DNA from: an uncultured Mycoplasmatota bacterium
GTDB taxonomy: Bacteria > Bacillota_I > Bacilli_A > RF39 > UBA660
Reading direction: 5' to 3'
Assembly (NCBI GenBank): GCA_946613765.1
Contig: CAMOFW010000061.1
Span: 1 to 5,005 of the forward strand
DNA length: 5,005 nt
The stretch's first letter is position 1. Every line of letters starts with the position of its first letter. Of the stretch, positions 1 through 4,667 are shown one piece after another. The notes beneath the pieces were generated by a model. That model had not been told where the DNA came from. It saw nothing but the letters and a program-made list of their open reading frames with translations, and did not search any database. Both the position numbers and the translations under genes were made by a program.

Positions 1-174
1 ATCTAAAGCATATCTATTTAAATACATTCTTAAACTATTTATTATATTATTTAAATTATAAGTATTATTATTATTTAAAAGTAAATCTAAGCAAGTATTT
101 ATGTCTTCTTCAATAGTATCTCTATTATATTTATTACCTAATAAATAATTATTAAAATTATTAATACTATTCAC
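1..174 (-). CDS. Asn-rich protein of unknown function, N-terminal 58 residues (runs off left edge)
   Basis: An open frame begins with GTG at 174 and stays open to the window edge. I do not recognise the product. The start is supported by a strong Shine-Dalgarno AAGGAGGG (180-187) ending five bases upstream, and by a near-consensus promoter directly before it. The visible peptide starts MNSINNFNNYLLGNKY. Seventeen of its 58 residues are Asn, including a run of four at residues 34-37. The rest is mostly Leu, Ile, Tyr and Asp, which suggests alpha-helix with polar linkers. There is no signal peptide or membrane segment in the visible part. The gene follows the terminator of the preceding unit and so is independently transcribed. 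The high Asn content may simply reflect strong A+T mutation pressure. The existence of a gene is well supported; its function is unknown. Confidence 0.75.
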   Translation of the reverse strand, partial: MNSINNFNNYLLGNKYNRDTIEEDINTCLDLLLNNNNTYNLNNIINSLRMYLNRYALD

Positions 175-179
175 AAATA

Positions 180-187
180 CCCTCCTT
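180..187 (-). promoter_or_regulatory. Ribosome-binding site that fixes a GTG start
   Basis: AAGGAGGG on the minus strand lies five bases before the GTG at 174. It decides for this non-ATG start, because no better initiation site lies upstream in the short leader. Confidence 0.8.
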
Positions 188-199
188 AATTTGTCTTAT

Positions 200-228
200 A
201 TAATAGTTTAATTTTAATAATTTGTCAA
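200..228 (-). promoter_or_regulatory. Sigma-A-type promoter of the leftmost gene
   Basis: The minus strand shows a perfect -35 TTGACA (223-228), a 17-base spacer (206-222) and a -10 TATTAT (200-205, five of six consensus bases). The inferred transcription start is near 193, giving a leader of only about 20 nt that carries the ribosome-binding site. The promoter begins immediately after the T-tract of the upstream terminator, so the GTG gene is a separate transcription unit. Confidence 0.8.
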
Positions 229-230
229 AT

Positions 231-253
231 AAAAAAGAACCTAAAGGTTCTTT
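231..253 (-). terminator. Rho-independent terminator after the small membrane protein gene
   Basis: An 8-bp perfect stem (234-241 with 246-253, AAAGAACC/GGTTCTTT) with a four-base loop is followed on the minus strand by a run of T (236-231). The stem overlaps the TAA stop codon of the membrane protein gene (252-254), so transcription ends right at the end of the coding region. The sequence closely resembles the hairpin at 1628-1651. Confidence 0.85.
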
Positions 254-488
254 ATTTATTTGATAACTTTAACTTTAAAATAGCTATTATAGCAACTAAT
301 GCCCATACTACTTGTAATGTAAAAGAAAACCATGCATTCTTTGGAAATAAACCAATTGCCATAAATATACCAGCAAATAGATTTAAAAATTGATATAACA
401 TACCATTTTTAATCTTACCAGTAGAAAGAAGAATATATGCTAATAACACTAGCACCATTCCAATCCAACCCATTAAATCAAAAAACAT
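252..488 (-). CDS. Small three-helix membrane protein, CBU_0592-like
   Basis: A 78-residue integral membrane protein. Three hydrophobic segments are visible at about residues 6-24, 33-48 and 53-72. The first begins with GWIGMVLVLLAYILLSTGKI, the second contains MLYQFLNLFAGIFMAIGLFP, and the third contains a Trp and the run ALVAIIAIL before a basic tail, KLKLSNK. From memory, the G-W-x-G, A-Y-x-L, Y-Q-x-x-N and late Trp pattern matches the small CBU_0592-type membrane protein family, whose biochemical role is not known to me. The ATG at 488 is chosen because AGGAGG (495-500) sits six bases upstream. The in-frame ATG at 602 would add 38 residues, overlap the hydrolase gene by 83 bases and lacks such a site. 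It lies 31 bases after the hydrolase stop and is probably co-transcribed with it. Family assignment is moderate; membrane nature is strong. Confidence 0.82.
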   Translation of the reverse strand: MFFDLMGWIGMVLVLLAYILLSTGKIKNGMLYQFLNLFAGIFMAIGLFPKNAWFSFTLQVVWALVAIIAILKLKLSNK

Positions 489-494
489 ATATAT

Positions 495-500
495 CCTCCT
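495..500 (-). promoter_or_regulatory. Ribosome-binding site that decides the start at 488
   Basis: Minus-strand AGGAGG lies six bases before the ATG at 488. It shows that the membrane protein starts there and not at the in-frame ATG at 602, inside the hydrolase gene. Confidence 0.8.
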
Positions 501-519
501 ATCATATAAATAGATTATA

Positions 520-1596
520 TCATAAAGATATAATAAAATTATCAACATCTTTAAATAATTCTTCTTTATTATCAAATATAGTTCTATGATCATATCCTTC
601 ATATATTTTATAAAAGCCTTTTAATCCAAAACTATTATATATTTCAACTTGTTTTCTAAAACGATCTTGAATAACAGTACCAAGTACTTTATTTATAGAA
701 TTAACTTCACTATCACTATATAAACTCCATTTAGCTGTGTAATTACCATTTTCATCTAGCTTTAATGCTTGTTTACCATTCTCATCAACAAATGGCGTTA
801 AGTTACCACATTCATCTCTTAAAACACAATCATTGCCATCTTTATCTTTATAATGATATGCATCAAAATTAGGCATAGCAGAATCAGCTTTATCTTTACC
901 TCCCATATAATAGAAAAAAGATATTTTTTTAAATTCATCAAAATTAAAGTTATCTAAACCTTTTATACCTGTTGGATAAGTAAATTCATAACCATCTAAT
1001 TCTTCCAAAGGCATGGACATAACTCCACCCGTTCCACCAGCAACAACTGCTTTAATCACTTCTGGATGAAGCAACGATAAATGTGAAACAAATTTAGCAC
1101 CTTCAGAATAACCACAAACTATAACTTTATCATCTACATTTATACTATTATTTCTTAAATAATCTATAGCATCAATAATCATAGCATTATGTTGATCACC
1201 CAAATTATTATATAAATCCATATCACTTTCAAATCTCTTATCATTATCTTTTAAAGTAAATTCATTCTTTAAACAATCTAAACCTAAAAAATTAGGTCTA
1301 AAGTTATGAAGTCTAGGAACACATGGAACAACCATTGGATTACCAAGTTCTAAACTCAAATGTCCCATCATAGGATCTATACTTCCTAAATCATTAACTG
1401 ACTTTTCAATTAATTCATCCATTGTAGAACATTCTCTAGTAAAATCCCAAGGTAAATTACCAGCATATATAACAGTAGGATTATCATTTATTTCTTTAGG
1501 TATAATTATCCTATAAGGAAAATTAAACCCCTTTTCTTTATTAGCAGGTATATCAATAAACTTAACTGAAAAACCTCTAAACATTCTTTCTTCCAT
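520..1596 (-). CDS. Alpha/beta-hydrolase fold protein (putative esterase/peptidase-like), 358 aa
   Basis: A probable serine hydrolase of unknown substrate. The nucleophile elbow G-Y-S-E-G is at residues 162-166, with Ser164 as the likely nucleophile, preceded by the beta-strand DKVIVC and followed by a helix starting AKFVSHL. The acid is probably Asp235 in MGGKDKADS, at the end of the usual strand, and the base is probably His337 in EGYDHRT. No signal peptide or membrane segment is visible, so it is probably cytoplasmic. The N-terminal strand TVIYAGNLPW (41-50) fits the strand before the oxyanion loop. Unusually, four decapeptide repeats (residues 251-290) lie between the acid and the His. 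The ATG at 1596 has an AGGTGA site four bases upstream; Met5 is an alternative start. It is the first gene of a two-gene unit with the small membrane protein and ends in TGA. The fold is confident, the substrate is not. Confidence 0.85.
   Translation of the reverse strand: MEERMFRGFSVKFIDIPANKEKGFNFPYRIIIPKEINDNPTVIYAGNLPWDFTRECSTMDELIEKSVNDLGSIDPMMGHLSLELGNPMVVPCVPRLHNFRPNFLGLDCLKNEFTLKDNDKRFESDMDLYNNLGDQHNAMIIDAIDYLRNNSINVDDKVIVCGYSEGAKFVSHLSLLHPEVIKAVVAGGTGGVMSMPLEELDGYEFTYPTGIKGLDNFNFDEFKKISFFYYMGGKDKADSAMPNFDAYHYKDKDGNDCVLRDECGNLTPFVDENGKQALKLDENGNYTAKWSLYSDSEVNSINKVLGTVIQDRFRKQVEIYNSFGLKGFYKIYEGYDHRTIFDNKEELFKDVDNFIISL
727..846 (-). repeat. Four tandem decapeptide repeats inside the hydrolase
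   Basis: Residues 251-290 of the hydrolase read as four consecutive units of exactly ten residues: DKDGNDCVLR, DECGNLTPFV, DENGKQALKL and DENGNYTAKW. The shared pattern is D-[EK]-x-G-[NK] followed by five variable, often hydrophobic, residues. This suggests a small stack of beta-hairpins with D-x-x-G-N turns, inserted between catalytic Asp235 and His337. At the DNA level the copies have diverged, so the repeat is old or under selection only at the protein level. Confidence 0.75.
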
Positions 1597-1612
1597 ACTA
1601 TCACCTATTATG

Positions 1613-1621
1613 ATTATAACA
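1613..1621 (-). promoter_or_regulatory. Possible extended -10 promoter of the hydrolase unit
   Basis: The minus strand carries TGTTATAAT, a perfect TATAAT with the TGn extension, just before the hydrolase gene. No good -35 lies 16-18 bases upstream, which an extended -10 element can tolerate. The inferred start would leave a leader of about ten bases beginning at the AGGTGA site, which is unusually short. An alternative is ATGACA (1660-1665) spaced 17 bases from TATTAG (1637-1642), which would put the start in or just after the hairpin at 1628-1651. Confidence 0.4.
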
Positions 1622-1624
1622 AAT

Positions 1625-1651
1625 AAAAATAAGAACCTAATAGTTCTTATT
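1625..1651 (-). terminator. Second hairpin after rpsI, probable back-up terminator
   Basis: A 9-bp stem (1628-1636 with 1643-1651, AATAAGAAC/GTTCTTATT) with a six-base loop is followed on the minus strand by TTTATTTG. It lies about 30 bases beyond the strong terminator of rpsI and could catch read-through before the hydrolase promoter. If the alternative upstream promoter is used, it would instead be in the hydrolase 5' leader. It is a weak terminator by base composition. Confidence 0.55.
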
Positions 1652-1682
1652 ATTTAACTTGTCATTACTTTTACATAAAAGC

Positions 1683-1705
1683 AAAAAAGCGCATATAGCG
1701 CTTTT
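1683..1705 (-). terminator. Rho-independent terminator of the rplM-rpsI operon
   Basis: A perfect 8-bp stem (1685-1692 with 1698-1705, AAAAGCGC/GCGCTTTT) with a five-base loop is followed on the minus strand by six T (1688-1683, partly shared with the stem). It starts 18 bases after the rpsI stop codon. The GCGC core stands out in this A+T-rich context and makes this one of the strongest terminators in the window. Confidence 0.9.
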
Positions 1706-1723
1706 GAAAAACTGTATAAAATC

Positions 1724-2143
1724 TTATCTCTTAGAGAATTGTGGTGCTCTACGAGCTTTCTTAAGTCCGTATTTCTTACGTTCTTTAACTCTTGGATCTC
1801 TAGTAACTAATCCAGCAGCTTTTAAGATTCTTCTATAAGAAGTATCACTAGATGGATCTGTATTAGAATCAAATTCTAATAAAGCTCTAGTAATAGCTAA
1901 TCTAATAGCTCCAGCTTGTCCAGCAAATCCACCACCCTTAGCAGTAACAGTAATATCGAATTTATCTTCATTACCAGTTAATACTAATGGTTGTTTAATA
2001 TCTTGTACTAATGTTGCATAAGGCATATATTCATTAACATCTCTACCATTAACAGTTATATTACCTTTACCTGCTGTAATTCTTGCGTTAGCAACTGATT
2101 GTTTTCTTCTACCAGTAGCTGACCATACTTTCTTTTCTGCCAT
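1724..2143 (-). CDS. rpsI: 30S ribosomal protein S9 (uS9)
   Basis: A component of the small ribosomal subunit whose C-terminal tail reaches the P-site tRNA. Family hallmarks are clear: GRRKQSVANARI at residues 11-22, the glycine-rich GGGFAGQAGAIR at 70-81, and the basic end ERKKYGLKKARRAPQFSKR with the conserved terminal Ser-Lys-Arg. At 139 residues it is slightly longer than the roughly 130 usual in Bacillota. The extra length is an insertion at about residues 91-101 (FDSNTDPSSDT), between the helix ALLE and the conserved RRILKAAGLVTRD. The start has AAGGAGGA upstream, overlapping the rplM stop region. It follows rplM after a 14-base gap, the usual L13-S9 pairing, so the two are co-transcribed and coupled. 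Confidence 0.98.
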   Translation of the reverse strand: MAEKKVWSATGRRKQSVANARITAGKGNITVNGRDVNEYMPYATLVQDIKQPLVLTGNEDKFDITVTAKGGGFAGQAGAIRLAITRALLEFDSNTDPSSDTSYRRILKAAGLVTRDPRVKERKKYGLKKARRAPQFSKR

Positions 2144-2157
2144 AAATATATTCCTCC

Positions 2158-2589
2158 TTACTTAACTTCCATTACTTTTGGTTGTTGTGCTTGTTGTTCA
2201 TGTTCAGAACCAGCATAAACGAATAATTTCTTAATCATTTTTCTACCTAAAGGTCCTTTTGGTAACATTCCCTTAACAGCTCTTTCAACCATTTCTTCTG
2301 GATACTTTTCAATCATAGTTGCAGCAGTTCTTTCTCTCATACCACCAGCATATCTACTATGATTATAGTACATCTTGTCATTTAACTTATTACCAGTTAA
2401 ATTAACTTTACTAGCGTTAATTACGATAACGTAATCTCCACAATCTACATGAGGAGTAAATGTTGGTTTATGTTTTCCTCTTAATACAGTAGCAACCTTA
2501 GAAGCTAATCTACCTAAGTTTACACCTTCTGCATCAATAACATACCAATTTCTTTCAACAGTTTCTTTTTTTTGCATAAATGTGTTCAT
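2158..2589 (-). CDS. rplM: 50S ribosomal protein L13 (uL13)
   Basis: An early-assembling 23S rRNA-binding protein of the large subunit. The 143 residues show the whole family pattern: ERNWYVIDAEGVNLGRLAS near the N-terminus, LRGKHKPTFTPHVDCGDYV at about 36-54, NASKVNLTGNKLNDKMYY at about 58-75, and the signature AVKGMLPKGPLGRKMIKKL at about 104-122, followed by FVYAGSEH. The ATG at 2589 is preferred because it has AAAGGA nine bases upstream and gives an N-terminus like that of Bacillota homologues. The in-frame ATG at 2607 would add six residues and has no good ribosome-binding site. It is the first gene of a two-gene operon with rpsI, with its own promoter at 2677-2705. In many Bacillota rplM directly follows truA; here a Nudix gene and a terminator separate them. 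Confidence 0.97.
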   Translation of the reverse strand: MNTFMQKKETVERNWYVIDAEGVNLGRLASKVATVLRGKHKPTFTPHVDCGDYVIVINASKVNLTGNKLNDKMYYNHSRYAGGMRERTAATMIEKYPEEMVERAVKGMLPKGPLGRKMIKKLFVYAGSEHEQQAQQPKVMEVK

Positions 2590-2670
2590 AAAAATTTTTC
2601 CTTTCATTAAGGTCTTATTTCATTTAAATTTCCCAAGTTTAAACAAAATCTGCCTAAATAAAATGTACCA
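2590..2670 (-). promoter_or_regulatory. Untranslated leader of rplM-rpsI, possible autoregulatory region
   Basis: From the inferred transcription start near 2670 to the rplM ATG there are about 80 untranslated bases, longer than the other leaders here. It holds an imperfect inverted repeat built on TTTAAA/TTTAAA flanking a GGGA-containing loop. The ribosome-binding site AAAGGA (2599-2604) decides for the ATG at 2589. L13 leaders that mediate autoregulation are known in Bacillota, but I cannot match this sequence to that structure by eye, so a regulatory role is inference. Confidence 0.3.
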
Positions 2671-2676
2671 TTTAAA

Positions 2677-2705
2677 AGTATATGTGATTTTACCTAAAAA
2701 GTCAA
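2677..2705 (-). promoter_or_regulatory. rplM: Sigma-A-type promoter of rplM-rpsI
   Basis: The minus strand shows -35 TTGACT (2700-2705), a 17-base spacer (2683-2699) and -10 TATACT (2677-2682), each one base from consensus. It begins next to the T-tract of the preceding terminator, so the ribosomal protein genes are transcribed separately from the truA/Nudix operon. Confidence 0.8.
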
Positions 2706-2732
2706 CAAAAAAAGACTAATTTTAGTCTTTTT
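2706..2732 (-). terminator. Rho-independent terminator of the ECF-like/truA/Nudix operon
   Basis: A perfect 10-bp stem (2709-2718 with 2723-2732, AAAAAGACTA/TAGTCTTTTT) with a four-base loop is followed on the minus strand by seven T (2713-2707). It overlaps the TAA stop codon of the Nudix gene, and its T-tract abuts the rplM promoter, so terminator and promoter are packed back to back. Confidence 0.88.
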
Positions 2733-3168
2733 ATTGTGGTCTTCTTACTCTTTGTACACTTTTATCAGGAACACTGTTTAAAAGTTTATAATCTGCAGCA
2801 CATAATTCATAATTATTTATTTCATCTTTACTAATAAATTTATAATCACTATGAACTCTTAATTGTAAATCTCCACCTAATAATTCACAATTATATAATT
2901 TTAAAATTATAGTTTTTTTATCTTCTCTACTATCAGCAGGAATATCTTCATATGTACTACCCATTAATTCATGAGCTTTAATATCTAAATTTAATTCTTC
3001 TTTGATTTCTCTTTGAATTGCTACTTCATCACATTCTCCAGGTTCATTCTTTCCCCCAGGAAATTCCCATTTGCCTTTAAACTTACCATCTGCTCTTTGA
3101 GCAATTAAAAACTTATCGTTTACTTCTATATAAGCAGCAACTACACTTTTCATTATCTTATTTGTCAT
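2731..3168 (-). CDS. Nudix hydrolase, MutT/NudG-like (nucleoside triphosphate pyrophosphohydrolase)
   Basis: A 145-residue single-domain Nudix protein, likely hydrolysing a (possibly oxidised) nucleoside triphosphate to the monophosphate and pyrophosphate. The N-terminal strand VVAAYIEVNDKFLIAQR leads into KWEFPGGK, typical of MutT-type sanitising enzymes. The Nudix box runs from Gly39 to Leu61: Gly39, Glu45, then R53-E54-I55-K56-E57-E58, so all metal-binding and catalytic glutamates are present. The usual glycine after the EE pair is Asn60, a tolerated change. The C-terminal part (DYKFISKDEINNYELCAADYKLL) matches the MutT substrate-side helix. The ATG at 3168 has AGGAGG five bases upstream, overlapping the truA stop TAG; the genes are nine bases apart, so they are co-transcribed. 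This gene interrupts the common truA-rplM order. Family is certain; substrate (8-oxo-dGTP, or a CTP-type nucleotide) is not. Confidence 0.93.
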   Translation of the reverse strand: MTNKIMKSVVAAYIEVNDKFLIAQRADGKFKGKWEFPGGKNEPGECDEVAIQREIKEELNLDIKAHELMGSTYEDIPADSREDKKTIILKLYNCELLGGDLQLRVHSDYKFISKDEINNYELCAADYKLLNSVPDKSVQRVRRPQ

Positions 3169-3177
3169 AAAACCCTC

Positions 3178-3900
3178 CTAGTAATAAATCTTATTTAAAT
3201 ATAATCCATTAGCTGGTGCACAAGATAGATGTTTATCAATATCATAGTTATCTAACATATTTTTAACATCTTCTATTGTTGCTTTACCTCTAGCAACATC
3301 TAACATGGCACCAACTAAATTTCTAACCATATATCTATAAAAACTCTTACCTTCAAAAGTAATAGTAATTATATCTTTATCTTTATTAATATCTATATTA
3401 TATATAATAGCTTCATAATTATCTCTTTCACCAGATACAAAATTTTTAAAATTATGTACCCCTATAAATAAAGAAGCTACTTCTTTTAATATATCTATAT
3501 TAAAATCATATTTATATTGATAATAATAATTATTCTTAAATACATCATATTCTCCAGTATTTATTTTATATTCATATACTTTCTTTGTAACATTAAATCT
3601 AGCATGAAAATCTTGTGTTACTTTTTCTATAGATATTATTCTTATATCTCCTGGCAATATATCATTTAATGCTGTTTTTAATCGATCAATTGGTACATCA
3701 ACGTCTAATTCAAAGTGTGCTCTTTGACCTAGTGCATGAACTCCTTTGTCTGTTCTTCCTGCACCCTTAACTTCAACGTCAGCTTTGTTAATAATGCTAA
3801 GTGCATGTTCTAACTCAGCTTGTACACTTCTTTCATCATTTAATCTTTGAAACCCATTAAAGTTACTACCATCATAACTTAATTCAACTAAATATCTCAC
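3178..3900 (-). CDS. truA: tRNA pseudouridine(38-40) synthase TruA
   Basis: Isomerises uridine to pseudouridine at positions 38-40 of the tRNA anticodon stem-loop. The 240-residue length is normal. The N-terminus MRYLVELSYDGSNFNGFQ is the family start, SVQAELEHAL follows, and the catalytic motif GAGRTDKGVHALGQ places the essential Asp at residue 51. The C-terminal half has FHARFNVTKKVYEY, HNFKNF (149-154), the nucleotide-contacting FYRYMVRNLVGAML (187-200) and the closing APANGLYL. No catalytic residue is missing. Translation begins at GTG (3900), which overlaps the TGA stop of the upstream EcfA2-like gene by four bases (GTGA), with GGAG five bases upstream; this indicates translational coupling. 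Its position after ATPases of the ECF locus is the standard Bacillota neighbourhood, except that ecfT is missing between them. Confidence 0.97.
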   Translation of the reverse strand: MRYLVELSYDGSNFNGFQRLNDERSVQAELEHALSIINKADVEVKGAGRTDKGVHALGQRAHFELDVDVPIDRLKTALNDILPGDIRIISIEKVTQDFHARFNVTKKVYEYKINTGEYDVFKNNYYYQYKYDFNIDILKEVASLFIGVHNFKNFVSGERDNYEAIIYNIDINKDKDIITITFEGKSFYRYMVRNLVGAMLDVARGKATIEDVKNMLDNYDIDKHLSCAPANGLYLNKIYY

Positions 3901-4667
3901 TTATTCTCCACATCCCTATATATTGCTTTTAATAATTCTTTAATATCTATATATCTATCAAACTTATGACCTTTTCTATCTAAATATTTGATGAAACTAA
4001 CAATGTTAGGTTCATCAATATATTTATATATTTTACTATTATATAGATCATTACCTTGATAAACTATATTACCTTTATCAAATATAACTATATCTTTAAT
4101 TATATTTAAATATATATCTATATTATTAGAACATATAATTATATTCTTATCATACATCTTATTTAACTTATATACTAACTTTTTAATATACTCTACTATA
4201 TTATTAGATAAATTCTTTTCAAAGAAATCTAATATTATAACTTTAGGATTTAAAAATAAAGCTCTAACTAATGAACATAACTTTAATTCATTAGCAGTCA
4301 TATCATCAAATTCCTTATACATATAAGACATATCTAAATTAGCCATTCTAATTGAATCACTAATCTTCTTATTTAAATTACTATAATTTAACTTATATAT
4401 TCTATTTAAATACTCTAATTCTTCATATAAATTATCTTTTTTAAATTCAGGACTATTATTTAAATAAGCTACATCCTTCTTATTAGCTCTACTAGATAAA
4501 TATACATTACCTAAATATTCCTTTTCTAAAAATAATAATTCTTTAATTAACTTTAGTGAAATACCATTAACAAAAGTAATAGAATTCTTAAATGTATATG
4601 TAATATTATTTATATTCTCTTCTCTAACCTTAGATTCATAATAAACATTATTAAGTATTATTTCCAT
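3897..4667 (-). CDS. Degenerate EcfA2-like ABC ATPase homologue, catalytically dead, 256 aa
   Basis: Homologue of the EcfA2 ATPase subunit of energy-coupling factor vitamin transporters, recognised by locus, layout and C-terminal domain, but stripped of its active site. Aligned by eye without gaps around each motif, Walker A is GISLKLIKE at residues 35-43 (family GxxGxGKST; only the first Gly remains, Lys becomes Ile41). The Q-loop Gln becomes Asn71 in YLNNSPE. The signature LSGGQ becomes MTANE (123-127). Walker B is VIILDF (143-148), keeping Asp147 but with Phe148 for the catalytic Glu. The D-loop Asp becomes Ser154, and the H-loop His becomes Asn181. The C-terminal EPNIVSFIKYLDRKG (219-233) still resembles the EcfA2-specific tail. 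There are only five glycines in 256 residues. The frame is intact and slightly shorter than usual for EcfA2; its start overlaps the upstream gene by ten bases and its end overlaps truA by four. ATP turnover is very unlikely; a structural or regulatory role is inferred. Confidence 0.85.
   Translation of the reverse strand: MEIILNNVYYESKVREENINNITYTFKNSITFVNGISLKLIKELLFLEKEYLGNVYLSSRANKKDVAYLNNSPEFKKDNLYEELEYLNRIYKLNYSNLNKKISDSIRMANLDMSYMYKEFDDMTANELKLCSLVRALFLNPKVIILDFFEKNLSNNIVEYIKKLVYKLNKMYDKNIIICSNNIDIYLNIIKDIVIFDKGNIVYQGNDLYNSKIYKYIDEPNIVSFIKYLDRKGHKFDRYIDIKELLKAIYRDVENK

Noticed and set aside
489..602. N-terminal extension of the small membrane protein from the in-frame ATG at 602
   Set aside because: It would overlap the hydrolase coding region by 83 bases and lacks a ribosome-binding site, while AGGAGG sits six bases before the ATG at 488.
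811..846. Canonical EF-hand loop in the hydrolase (residues 251-262, DKDGNDCVLRDE)
   Set aside because: Asp, Asp, Asn and Glu fall at positions 1, 3, 5 and 12, but the Gly at position 6 is missing and no paired hand is visible; the ten-residue periodicity explains the pattern better.
2590..2607. rplM start at the in-frame ATG at 2607
   Set aside because: The extra six residues are not typical of L13, and AAAGGA is placed for the ATG at 2589.
3897..3900. Mycoplasma genetic code with TGA as Trp
   Set aside because: TGA acts as the stop in two genes with sensible ends, and tryptophan is encoded by TGG in conserved positions.
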